From NCBI GenBank assembly GCA_029309925.1, contig JARKND010000001.1:1054001-1118000 (forward strand): a DNA stretch of 64,000 bases, read 5' to 3'. Every line of letters starts with the position of its first letter. Position 1 is the first letter of the stretch. The notes beneath the pieces were generated by a model that was not told the DNA's origin, did not search any database, and saw only the letters and a program-made list of their open reading frames with translations. The DNA is from Fulvivirgaceae bacterium JP3-4. Its GTDB lineage: Bacteria > Bacteroidota > Bacteroidia > Cytophagales > Cyclobacteriaceae. Of this stretch, positions 1 to 7,429 are shown in pieces. Position numbers and translations under genes: made by a program.

Positions 1-298
1 TATTGCTTACGCGATCATGGCATCTGGCATTTCGGCAATTGTTGCAATCAGCCTGACATATTTCTTCATGTCAATTATGTTCCCGACAATTTTTGCGTTG
101 TCGATCAAGAATCTTGGCGACCAGGTGAAACTCGGTTCAGGTCTTGTGATCATGGCAATAGTCGGAGGTGCAGTGCTGCCGCCACTCACTGGCTATTTGT
201 CACTGGCGGGACTCGAAAACGCCCTTATCATTCCGCTCATCTCGTTTCTCGTTATTTTGTTTTTTGGAATGACGGGCTATAAAGTAAAGCGCGCGTAG
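1..298 (+). CDS. fucP: L-fucose:H+ symporter-like MFS permease, C-terminal part
   Basis: Only the last ~98 codons lie in the window; the frame is open to the left edge (codons from base 2), so the gene is 5'-partial. What is visible is two to three hydrophobic membrane segments separated by a short loop with a GDQVKLGSG motif, ending in a short basic tail (YKVKRA). This looks like the last helices of a FucP-family major facilitator, which imports L-fucose or related sugars with protons across the inner membrane. The following gene is a fucose/rhamnose-type mutarotase 23 bases away, which supports a sugar-uptake operon. Exact substrate is inferred, since the transport core is outside the window. 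Confidence 0.75.
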   Translation, partial: IAYAIMASGISAIVAISLTYFFMSIMFPTIFALSIKNLGDQVKLGSGLVIMAIVGGAVLPPLTGYLSLAGLENALIIPLISFLVILFFGMTGYKVKRA

Positions 299-321
299 CA
301 CATCATTTAAATCGTAATACG

Positions 322-657
322 ATGAAACGATATTGCCTCACCCTCGACCTGAAGAACGATGCAAAAGCCATCGAAGCCTATGATGAATATCACAGGAACG
401 TCTGGCCTGAGATCCAGAAGAGCCTGGGCGATTCCGGAATCGCAAGCATGCAGATCTATCGCGCTGCCAATCGTCTGTTTATGATTATCGAAGTAAGTGA
501 CGACTTTTCATTTGAAAGAAAAGCAAAAATGGACAATGCTAACCCGAAGGTGCAGGAATGGGAAACGCTGATGTCTAACTACCAGCAACGGCTGCCGTTT
601 GCAAAACCCGGTGAAAAATGGGTAGTGATGGAGAAGGTCTTCCAGTACAACAAATAA
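322..657 (+). CDS. L-rhamnose/L-fucose mutarotase (RhaM family)
   Basis: A 111-residue cytoplasmic protein of the RhaM/DUF718 dimeric alpha/beta-barrel family, which interconverts alpha and beta anomers of 6-deoxy sugars. The start MKRYCLTLDLKND, the HRNVWPEI segment (His near residue 24) and the closing WVVMEKVFQ are typical of the family, and the length is usual. It follows the fucose-permease-like gene by 23 bases and is probably cotranscribed, so the substrate is more likely L-fucose than L-rhamnose; sequence alone does not settle this. Confidence 0.82.
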   Translation: MKRYCLTLDLKNDAKAIEAYDEYHRNVWPEIQKSLGDSGIASMQIYRAANRLFMIIEVSDDFSFERKAKMDNANPKVQEWETLMSNYQQRLPFAKPGEKWVVMEKVFQYNK

Positions 658-667
658 TTGTCCAAAT

Positions 668-689
668 AAATATACCGATCGGTATATTT
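668..689. promoter_or_regulatory. 22-bp perfect palindrome, probable TetR operator
   Basis: The core TATACCGATCGGTATA (671-686) is extended by AAA on the left and TTT on the right to a perfect 22-bp palindrome. It lies 27 bases before the ATG of the TetR-family gene and just before a -7 box, the place expected for a self-repressing operator. ACCGATCGGT-type palindromes are typical targets of AcrR-like TetR repressors. Confidence 0.8.
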
Positions 690-702
690 TGATATTTTTC
701 CC

Positions 703-710
703 TATATTTG
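703..710 (+). promoter_or_regulatory. TAnnTTTG -7 promoter element for the TetR gene
   Basis: TATATTTG matches the Bacteroidota -7 consensus TAnnTTTG exactly and begins 13 bases after the operator palindrome. Transcription would start about 4 bases beyond the box, within a few bases of the ATG at 717, so the mRNA may be nearly leaderless. No clear -33 TTTG at the usual distance was found. Confidence 0.5.
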
Positions 711-716
711 TGCCCG

Positions 717-1307
717 ATGACCAAATCGGAGCGCACACGCCAGTTCATTGTTGAGAAAACAGCGCCTCTTTTCAATACGAAAGGATTCGATGGAACGAGT
801 TTGTCCGATCTGACCGAAGCAACGGGACTCACAAAAGGTGCGCTGTACGGGAATTTTTCCGATAAGGATGAAATTGCCGTTGAAGCTTTCCGGCACTCGG
901 CAAAAAAAGTGAAGGAAATGGTCAGGGATCATCTGCAAGGAGCCGACACGTATAAGAAGCGGTTGTTGCTGCTGCTGGATTTTTTTGCCCAGTATGTTTT
1001 TCACCCGCCCGTCCCTGGTGGCTGTCCGTTGCTCAACAGCGCCATCGAGGTGGACGATCATCGCACGTCCATGCGCAGGATGGTAAGTTCTGAATTGCTC
1101 GAAACCATTGACTTTATTGCCGGCTTGCTGAGAAAAGGCGTTCGTGCAAAAGAATTCAGGTCAGATATCAAGCCGCGGCAACTTGCGTATACCTTTTTTT
1201 GTTCTATCGAAGGCGCGCTGATGTTCTCAAGGGTTGAAAAATCGAAGGAGCCGATGGACATTATTGTGAAACATTGCAGAGGAATTTTGGATGAAATTTC
1301 GATTTAA
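717..1307 (+). CDS. TetR/AcrR family transcriptional repressor
   Basis: A 196-residue DNA-binding repressor. The N-terminal helix-turn-helix (about residues 5-52; key stretch GTSLSDLTEATGLTKGALYGNF) is a standard TetR_N domain; the rest is a ligand-binding helical domain with the PGGCPLLNSAIEVDD signature common in Bacteroidota and proteobacterial TetR regulators. The ATG at 717 is preferred over an in-frame TTG at 708 because the TTG lies inside the -7 box. It probably represses itself through the palindrome at 668-689; other targets and the inducer are unknown. The stop codon TAA falls inside the first unit of the heptamer array that follows. Confidence 0.87.
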   Translation: MTKSERTRQFIVEKTAPLFNTKGFDGTSLSDLTEATGLTKGALYGNFSDKDEIAVEAFRHSAKKVKEMVRDHLQGADTYKKRLLLLLDFFAQYVFHPPVPGGCPLLNSAIEVDDHRTSMRRMVSSELLETIDFIAGLLRKGVRAKEFRSDIKPRQLAYTFFCSIEGALMFSRVEKSKEPMDIIVKHCRGILDEISI

Positions 1308-1480
1308 GATTTAAGATTTAAGATTTAAGATTTAAGATTTAGGATTTAAGATTTAAGATTTAAGATTTAAGATTTAAGATTTAAGATTTAAGATTTAAGA
1401 TTTAAGATTTAAGATTTAAGATTTAAGATTTAAGATTTAAGATTTAAGATTTAAGATTTAAGATTTAAGATTTAAGATTT
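1301..1480. repeat. 25-copy GATTTAA heptamer tandem array
   Basis: Twenty-five consecutive 7-base units GATTTAA run from 1301 to 1475 plus a partial GATTT; only the sixth unit differs (GATTTAG). The TetR stop codon TAA is bases 5-7 of the first unit. Near-perfect identity over 175 bases points to recent expansion. The unit carries TAA and its length is not a multiple of three, so any reading frame entering it stops quickly. Confidence 0.95.
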
Positions 1481-1509
1481 TTGTCTCAGCGGCTGATCCG
1501 TACTTTCGA

Positions 1510-1589
1510 ATCAACGTATCAACGTATTAACGTATCAACGTATTAACGAATCAACGTATTAACGAATCAACCTATCAACTAATCACTAA
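1510..1589. repeat. ATYAACGW octamer array abutting the fabF start codon
   Basis: Ten contiguous 8-base units: ATCAACGT, ATCAACGT, ATTAACGT, ATCAACGT, ATTAACGA, ATCAACGT, ATTAACGA, ATCAACCT, ATCAACTA, ATCACTAA. The array ends exactly at base 1589 and the fabF ATG begins at 1590, so the repeats form the whole immediate 5' leader. Units become more degenerate toward the gene. The word is unrelated to the heptamer array 30 bases upstream. Confidence 0.93.
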
Positions 1590-2852
1590 ATGCAACAACC
1601 ACGGAGAGTAGTAGTAACAGGTCTGGGAGCGCTGACGCCACTGGGCAACAACGTGAACGATTTCTGGAACAACCTCATTGAAGGAAAAAGCGGAGCAGCT
1701 CCGATCACGAAATTCGATACGACAAAGTTCAAGACGAAATTTGCATGCGAAGTGAAAGGTTTCGACCCGCTCAATTATTTTGAAAAGGCAGAGGTGCGGA
1801 AGATGGATCCGTTCACGCATTATGCCATGGTATCAAGCGAGGAGGCCCTGAAGGACTCGGGACTTGATCTCAGCAAAATCGATAAAACCCGTGTAGGCGT
1901 GATCTGGGGTTCCGGCAACGGAGGTTTCTCAACGTTCCAGCAGGAGATCATGGAATTTGCCAAAGGCGATGGCACGCCACGGATCAACCCGTACTTCATT
2001 CCAAAGGTGATTGTTGACATCGCTTCGGGCTGGATCTCCATCAAGCACGGTTTTATGGGGCCGAACTTCACAACGGTGTCGGCATGCGCTACTTCAACAA
2101 CTGCGATCATCGATGCCATGAACTACATCCGCTGGGGCAAAGCTGACGTTTTTGTTACCGGTGGCTCTGAAGCTGCTGTGAACGAAGCGGGTATCGGTGG
2201 ATTCAGTGCCCTCAAAGCGCTGTCGACACGCAATGACGATCCGGCAACTGCATCGCGACCATTCGATGTTGACCGCGATGGCTTTGTGATGGGAGAGGGC
2301 GCAGGAGCGCTGATCCTCGAAGAATACGAGCACGCAAAACGAAGAGGTGCAAAAATTTATGCAGAAGTGGCTGGTGGCGGAATGTCGGCAGATGCATATC
2401 ATCTTACTGCCACACATCCGCACGGGACAGGTGCAGCGCTTGGCATGAAGTGGGCACTTGAAGATGCAGGAATTGAACTAAGCCAGGTAGACTACCTGAA
2501 TCCGCACGCTACGTCTACACCACTGGGTGATGTCAGCGAGATGAAAGCCGTTATAAATTTCTTTGGCGAAAAACCTGATCACCTGCACATCAGTGCAACG
2601 AAATCTGCAACGGGGCACCTACTGGGTGGCGCTGGAGCGATTGAAGCCATCATCTCTATCAAAGCCATCCAGGAAGACACAATTCCGCCAACGATCAACA
2701 CTACCAATGTTGACCCAGCATTGCCAACGGGATTGAACATCGTCTTCGGAAAAAAACTGAAAAAGAAAGTAAACATTGCGTTGAGCAACACGTTCGGCTT
2801 TGGAGGACACAATGCGAGTGCAGTGTTTAGGAAGGTGGAGGATCGGACTTAA
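1590..2852 (+). CDS. fabF: beta-ketoacyl-[acyl-carrier-protein] synthase II
   Basis: A 420-residue condensing enzyme of type II fatty acid synthesis, joining malonyl-ACP to a growing acyl-ACP in the cytoplasm. The Cys-His-His triad is present: Cys about 166 in VSACATST, His near 305 in NPHATSTPLGD and His near 341 in KSATGHLLGG, with the glycine-rich C-terminal NTFGFGGHN. Length is normal. The gene is alone on its strand, convergent with the histidine kinase gene 62 bases downstream, and no acpP is adjacent, unlike the usual acpP-fabF pair. Its leader is an octamer array, so its promoter must lie in or before that array. Confidence 0.95.
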   Translation: MQQPRRVVVTGLGALTPLGNNVNDFWNNLIEGKSGAAPITKFDTTKFKTKFACEVKGFDPLNYFEKAEVRKMDPFTHYAMVSSEEALKDSGLDLSKIDKTRVGVIWGSGNGGFSTFQQEIMEFAKGDGTPRINPYFIPKVIVDIASGWISIKHGFMGPNFTTVSACATSTTAIIDAMNYIRWGKADVFVTGGSEAAVNEAGIGGFSALKALSTRNDDPATASRPFDVDRDGFVMGEGAGALILEEYEHAKRRGAKIYAEVAGGGMSADAYHLTATHPHGTGAALGMKWALEDAGIELSQVDYLNPHATSTPLGDVSEMKAVINFFGEKPDHLHISATKSATGHLLGGAGAIEAIISIKAIQEDTIPPTINTTNVDPALPTGLNIVFGKKLKKKVNIALSNTFGFGGHNASAVFRKVEDRT

Positions 2853-2914
2853 GCCGGAAGGACGGAGAGGCAACTGAGGCGAGTCATACTCCTTTGCTGT
2901 GCACACTTTCCATT

Positions 2915-4264
2915 TCAGAACTTCATCGTAAAAATCGTCTGCACATCCGGCTCTGATTCAACCGACAAACTTCCATTGTGCATCTGCATAATCTGCCGCG
3001 ACAAACTCAAACCAATGCCTGAGCCGGTGCGCTTCGTGGTGTAGAACGGAACGAAGATGTGTTCGCGTGCTTCCTTGATAATTCCGGGACCGTTGTCGAT
3101 CACTTCGATCTTTACGGCATTGTCGTCATAGCGCCCGATTAGCGTAAGCTTTGGATTTTCGGTTTCGCCCAAAGCTTCGATTGCATTCTTCAGCAAATTG
3201 ATCAATACCTGTTCGATCATCTCCTCGTCAGCCTGGATGGTGAGGTATTCGGAGCTGTATTCATAGTGGAACTCGATCTTCGTTTTCCGGAGCTCGGTCT
3301 TCATCAGCATCGCGACTTTTTCGATGAGGTCTTTCAGCCGTACCGTTGTCATTTTTGGTTTCGGCAGTGATGTATATTCGCGGTAGGCATCTATAAACTT
3401 GATCAGCCCTTTGCTGCGGTTTTCGATCGTGCTCAGCCCCTCGCGCAGATCATCTGCTCCCTCGTCTTTCAGAACATAATGTCCATTTTCCCTGATCATA
3501 TCGTGATCGAGAATTTCACGCAGCGTTGACGTCAGCGAAGAGATCGGAGTGATCGAATTCATGATCTCATGTCGCAGCACGCGTGTCAGGTTCTGCCATG
3601 CTTCGAGTTCCTGCTTCTGCAATTCAGGTTGAATGTTCTGCAGTGTTACCAGCTTCACATCAATTCCGCGAATGCGCAACTCAGTCGACTGAATGGTGAG
3701 GTAAAGATCGTTTCCACTCTTATATAATTCACTTTTGCCGGCATCAACACTGTTCACAGCATGATAAAGTCGCGGATTTATCTGGATCAGCTCCTTGATG
3801 TTCTTAATTGAGGTGACGCCCATGAATTTTTTTGCATTGGCGTTCATGAGCTGCACGTTGCCGTCAATGTCGTATGAGAGAATACCGGTCCGCACCTGCT
3901 GTACAACCGAGTTCAGGTATTGCCAGTGTTCTTCTTTTTCCGAGCGCGCCTTCCGGAATGCTTCCAGCACTTCGTTGAAGGCGATGTTCAGATCTTTAAA
4001 GCTCTTTCCAAGTTTATTGTCGTTGGCAAAGCCGGAGATAAAGTCAGAATATTTTACAGACTCGAGGAAGCGTGTAAGCTTGCGGTTCGTCTGGCTGACA
4101 AATCGAAAAATCTCGACAAGCTGAAGCAGGATGATGACGAACGTGAGGATAGCCGCGAACAGCATATTCGGTCGCACGACCATATAGCTGAACAACGCCA
4201 TGGAGAGGCCAAGGAAGATCACTCTAAGAATAACCCGCGCACGGAAATCGTTGAAGCCCCTCAA
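2915..4264 (-). CDS. NtrY-like sensor histidine kinase
   Basis: A 449-residue membrane kinase. Two N-terminal hydrophobic segments (about 10-30 and 35-52) are followed by a linker and PAS-like region (about 110-210), the phosphoacceptor box LRHEIMNSITP (His about 232) and a HATPase domain with N-box NLLKNAIEAL, DNGPGI and GSGIGLSLSRQIM. It should phosphorylate the sigma-54 activator encoded just upstream. No in-frame ATG precedes the first membrane segment; the start used is TTG at 4264, and an ATG exists only inside that segment (residue 22). The start is immediately preceded by one arm of an inverted heptamer repeat that could pair with the 3' end of the regulator gene. Confidence 0.9.
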   Translation of the reverse strand: MRGFNDFRARVILRVIFLGLSMALFSYMVVRPNMLFAAILTFVIILLQLVEIFRFVSQTNRKLTRFLESVKYSDFISGFANDNKLGKSFKDLNIAFNEVLEAFRKARSEKEEHWQYLNSVVQQVRTGILSYDIDGNVQLMNANAKKFMGVTSIKNIKELIQINPRLYHAVNSVDAGKSELYKSGNDLYLTIQSTELRIRGIDVKLVTLQNIQPELQKQELEAWQNLTRVLRHEIMNSITPISSLTSTLREILDHDMIRENGHYVLKDEGADDLREGLSTIENRSKGLIKFIDAYREYTSLPKPKMTTVRLKDLIEKVAMLMKTELRKTKIEFHYEYSSEYLTIQADEEMIEQVLINLLKNAIEALGETENPKLTLIGRYDDNAVKIEVIDNGPGIIKEAREHIFVPFYTTKRTGSGIGLSLSRQIMQMHNGSLSVESEPDVQTIFTMKF

Positions 4265-4265
4265 G

Positions 4266-4298
4266 AAATTTTGGATTTTAGATTTTCGATTTAAGATT
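4266..4298. repeat. GATTTTA-type heptamer arm next to the kinase start
   Basis: Read on the + strand: GATTTTA, GATTTTC, GATTTAA, GATT, preceded by AATTTTG. It is nearly the reverse complement of the arm at 4363-4396 (about 28 of 32 bases match). On the coding (minus) strand it lies directly upstream of the kinase TTG start. Confidence 0.85.
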
Positions 4299-4362
4299 CA
4301 AAAACATCCCAAAGTTAAGATTTTCCTGACCTAGCGGACAGTAGTGAAATGTATGCTACTCC

Positions 4363-4396
4363 AAATCTAAAATCTAAAATCTAAAATCTAAAATTA
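4363..4396. repeat. AGATTTT heptamer array starting at the response-regulator stop codon
   Basis: On the minus strand the stop codon TAA of the sigma-54 activator begins the array: TAATTTT followed by four AGATTTT/AGATTTG heptamers. It pairs with the arm at 4266-4298 to make an inverted repeat with a ~64-base loop spanning the regulator-kinase gap. Confidence 0.88.
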
Positions 4397-5779
4397 TAGC
4401 CCGTACTTCTCCAACCTCCGGTACAAAGAAGACCTGGTGAGCCCGAGTTCCGAAGCTGCTTGTGTAATGTTCCCGTTGTACTTCTTGAGTACTTTCCGGA
4501 TGAGAAGCTTTTCGACTTCTTCCAGGTTGTACTGCTCCAGGCTGAGCTGACCGTCTTCTTTGCCTGCATTGTTGGTGTTGAAGTTAAAATCTTCGGGTTG
4601 CAGAACGCTGCCGTTGCTGAGGATGACAGCGCGCTCGATGGCATGCTGGAGCTCGCGGATATTTCCAGGCCATGGATGTTTGTGCATCCGCGTAAGCGCT
4701 CCGTCACTGATCTTCGATACGCTTTTGTTGTAACGCGCAGCATAATGCTTGAGAAAATGTGTTGCGAGTAACGGGATATCTTCAAAGCGATCGCGCAGTG
4801 GAGGAATTTCAATTTCAATGGTGTTGATCCTGTAAAGCAAATCCTGGCGGAAGCGGTTTTCTTTCACCATCTCGTACAGCGGCATATTCGTAGCGCAGAT
4901 CAAACGGATATCAATGTTGGTGTCTTTATTGGATCCTACGCGGCTCACTTTCCTGTTCTGCAGCACAGTAAGAAGTTTTGCCTGCAGTGGCATGGAAAGG
5001 TTTCCGATCTCATCAAGGAAGAGTGTGCCGTTGTTTGCAAGTTCAAAACGTCCAGCGCGGTCTTCCTTTGCATCGGTGAACGATCCTTTCTTATGACCGA
5101 ACAACTCGCTTTCAAAAAGTGTTTCGGTGATACTTCCGAGATCAACGCTGGCAAACGTTTCATTCTGCCGTGACGAATTTCTATGGATCGCGCGGGCGAT
5201 CAGTTCCTTTCCGGTTCCATTTTCACCGAGGATCAAAACATTAGCATCGGTTTTAGCTACGCGGTCGATGGTTTGAAAGATCTTCTGCATGGCAGGACTT
5301 TGTCCGATGATCTCGCTGTAACGATCGTTGATCTCCTGGTTGATCTCATGATTTTTTATCTTGAGCGTCTCAATTGTGTCGCGGGACTCGCGCAACCTCA
5401 TTGCAGAGTAGAGCGTGGCAAGCAACTTTTCGTTTTCCCATGGTTTCAGAACGAAGTCGGTAGCGCCTGCTTTGATTGCCTTTACCGCCATCTGCACGTC
5501 ACCATAAGCTGTGATGAGCACAACGACTGCGCTCGGATCGAGAGTCAGGATCTTCTCCAGCCAGTAATATCCTTCGCTGCCGCTGCTTACGTCTTTGGTG
5601 AAGTTCATGTCAAGGAGGATGACATCGTAATCTTCGTTATTCATCAGCGCGGGAATCGCTTCAGGATTTTTTTCAATATCAACCTGCGCAAAGTGTCGCT
5701 TCAGGTGCATTTTCGCGGCTTTCAGAAGGTCTTCGTTATCATCAACGATCAGAATTTTGCCGTGCTTGTTTTCAGCCAT
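4394..5779 (-). CDS. sigma-54-dependent response regulator (NtrC family)
   Basis: A 461-residue activator. Receiver domain residues 1-125 with phosphorylatable Asp about 57 (VILLDMNF) and KPW near 112; AAA+ domain with Walker A GENGTGKE (185-192) and Walker B LFLDEIG; C-terminal Fis-type helix-turn-helix (ITQAASELGLTRSSLYRRL). The sigma-54 contact loop reads GSFTDA (232-237) instead of GAFTGA. The start at 5779 (MAENKHGKILIVDD) is chosen because the frame further upstream has no domain match and overlaps regulatory palindromes. It is upstream of its kinase and divergent from the efflux operon, so that operon is the likely target. Confidence 0.92.
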   Translation of the reverse strand: MAENKHGKILIVDDNEDLLKAAKMHLKRHFAQVDIEKNPEAIPALMNNEDYDVILLDMNFTKDVSSGSEGYYWLEKILTLDPSAVVVLITAYGDVQMAVKAIKAGATDFVLKPWENEKLLATLYSAMRLRESRDTIETLKIKNHEINQEINDRYSEIIGQSPAMQKIFQTIDRVAKTDANVLILGENGTGKELIARAIHRNSSRQNETFASVDLGSITETLFESELFGHKKGSFTDAKEDRAGRFELANNGTLFLDEIGNLSMPLQAKLLTVLQNRKVSRVGSNKDTNIDIRLICATNMPLYEMVKENRFRQDLLYRINTIEIEIPPLRDRFEDIPLLATHFLKHYAARYNKSVSKISDGALTRMHKHPWPGNIRELQHAIERAVILSNGSVLQPEDFNFNTNNAGKEDGQLSLEQYNLEEVEKLLIRKVLKKYNGNITQAASELGLTRSSLYRRLEKYGL

Positions 5780-5937
5780 GGGTTTACAGGTTTGCGATAT
5801 AAAAGTGCTTCGTTTTCGAGACGAGATGTCCGTTTGTGGGCAAAGGCCATACCGAAAGCGAGAATTCGGTCTTTTACGCGAAAAAGTGGTTTTTATACGA
5901 TTTTCGCAGGTTTTTCCTGTTCGCATCCGGACAGGCT

Positions 5938-5953
5938 CGTTCACATGTGAACG
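5938..5953. promoter_or_regulatory. 16-bp palindrome, candidate enhancer site
   Basis: CGTTCACATGTGAACG is a perfect palindrome centred about 89 bases before the transcription start predicted from the sigma-54-like element, a typical place for an NtrC-family upstream activating sequence. The Fis-type DNA-binding domain encoded next door is a plausible ligand. Confidence 0.55.
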
Positions 5954-6006
5954 TAAAATAAAGCAGAATCCAACTTATTGATAGTGTTTTGACCTGTTAA
6001 TTCACT

Positions 6007-6023
6007 TGGCACGTTTGTTGGCA
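6007..6023 (+). promoter_or_regulatory. sigma-54-like promoter upstream of the efflux operon
   Basis: TGGCACG matches the -24 element of sigma-54 promoters. The -12 part reads TTGGCA rather than TTGCA, so its GC is one base further away than the ideal spacing. The neighbouring gene for a sigma-54 activator makes the call reasonable despite the imperfect -12 half. Confidence 0.45.
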
Positions 6024-6088
6024 ATGGCCCTACCGTTGCCTGAACCTATCTATATCAACAACCAACGATCGGCAACTAACTAACAACA

Positions 6089-7342
6089 ATGGATAAACAG
6101 TTAAAAAAGAAAAAGTGGACAGTAAAGCGTATCGCGACATACGGTGGTATTGCCCTGTTCACCGTGTTTGTAGGATACCAATTTATTTTTGCAGACAGAC
6201 GGAATAAGCTGAAAGTAGAAAAGGACAAGATCACGATTTCGGAAGTAAAACGAGGTGTGTTCCAGGAAACCATTCCGCAAACCGGCATTGTTGAGCCAAG
6301 TCGTACTGTTTATCTTGATGCTGTTGAAGGTGGAACGATTAAGAGTGTTGTAGCCCAGAGCGGCCAGATGTTGAAGAAGGGTGACGTTATACTTGAATTG
6401 AGCAACATCAACCGTGAGATCACCGTGCTTCAGCAGGAAGCTGCGCTCAACGAAAGTATCACGCGTCAGCGCGATACCCGTCTTGCTATCACACGAAACG
6501 ATCTCGAGCAACGCCAGACGCTCGCCCTGATTGATAACCAGCTTCAGGTTCTTGAGCCTCAATACATCCGGCAAAAGCAGCTCTTCGAAAAGAAACTCAT
6601 TTCAAAGCAGGAATTCGAAAAAACGGAAGCCGACTACAAATATAACCTTGAGCGCAGACGGATTACCTATGAAGTTTACAAAGCAGATTCAGTTGATCGT
6701 CTTCGCCAGCTTAAGGAATTGACATTCTCCGAAAGGAAAATGAGCCAGAGTCTGGAAGGCGTAGGAAAAATTCTTGACAATCTCGTGATCCGCGCCCCGA
6801 TGGATGGACAGCTTTCACGTCCGCAGCTTGATCCGGGTCAGGCCGTTGCTCCTGGTCAGCGTTTGGGACAGGTGGACATTGTGGGAAGCTATAAGGTTCG
6901 TGTTCCGATCGATGAACTTTACCTGCCAAGGATCAACGAAGGTCTGCAGGCTACCGCAAGCTTTAACAACAAAGACTATTTGCTTGAAATCACATACGTG
7001 TATACCACGATCTCCAACGGACGTTTCGATGTTGATATGCAATTTGTTGGTGAAGTTCCTCCTGGCATCCGCAGAGGTCAGTCTTTAAGATTGCGCATCC
7101 AGCTGAGCCAGTCTTCAGAAGAGTTGCTGTTGCCGGTGGGAGGTTTCTACAAAGACACCGGTGGAAACTGGGTGTATGTTCTTGAAGAAGGTGGTAACCG
7201 CGCGGTGAAACGTGACGTCAAACTGGGTAGAAAGAATCCCGAGCACTTTGAGATCCTTGAAGGTCTCCAGCCGGGGGATAAGGTTATCACGTCATCATAT
7301 GAAAACTTTGGAAACAACGAAGTTTTGATCCTTAATGAGTAA
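6089..7342 (+). CDS. efflux periplasmic adaptor (MacA/HlyD-like membrane fusion protein)
   Basis: A 417-residue adaptor anchored by one N-terminal membrane helix (about residues 13-31), then a barrel-sandwich/biotinyl-lipoyl-like half (GGTIKSVVAQSGQMLKKGDVILE), a long coiled-coil hairpin (about 100-220), the second lipoyl half (VIRAPMDGQL) and beta-barrel and membrane-proximal domains. It should bridge an inner-membrane ABC transporter to an outer-membrane exit channel. The ATPase and two permeases follow on the same strand; no TolC-like gene is present here. It is preceded by the sigma-54-like promoter, so export is probably switched by the divergent two-component pair. Confidence 0.88.
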   Translation: MDKQLKKKKWTVKRIATYGGIALFTVFVGYQFIFADRRNKLKVEKDKITISEVKRGVFQETIPQTGIVEPSRTVYLDAVEGGTIKSVVAQSGQMLKKGDVILELSNINREITVLQQEAALNESITRQRDTRLAITRNDLEQRQTLALIDNQLQVLEPQYIRQKQLFEKKLISKQEFEKTEADYKYNLERRRITYEVYKADSVDRLRQLKELTFSERKMSQSLEGVGKILDNLVIRAPMDGQLSRPQLDPGQAVAPGQRLGQVDIVGSYKVRVPIDELYLPRINEGLQATASFNNKDYLLEITYVYTTISNGRFDVDMQFVGEVPPGIRRGQSLRLRIQLSQSSEELLLPVGGFYKDTGGNWVYVLEEGGNRAVKRDVKLGRKNPEHFEILEGLQPGDKVITSSYENFGNNEVLILNE

Positions 7343-7429
7343 CCTTTCAAAAGATTGTAAGTATACCATGCAACTAATTGCCTGCTAATAGCATCCTTAA
7401 ACTAATTATAATCGAAAAAATAGAACGCC

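Larger units (their letters stand above)
5780..6088. promoter_or_regulatory. 309-bp divergent control region, regulator versus efflux operon
   Basis: Separates the sigma-54 activator (minus) from the efflux adaptor (plus). It holds the 16-bp perfect palindrome CGTTCACATGTGAACG (5938-5953), a weaker inverted repeat CCTGT...ACAGG (5916-5935) and a sigma-54-like promoter (6007-6023). No TAnnTTTG box or convincing protein-coding frame was seen. Confidence 0.6.

Noticed and set aside
1301-1480. CRISPR array
   Set aside because: Units are 7 bases without spacers and there are no cas genes nearby.
5183-5950. 255-codon + strand frame in the activator gene
   Set aside because: Antisense shadow of the sigma-54 activator and of the palindromic control region.
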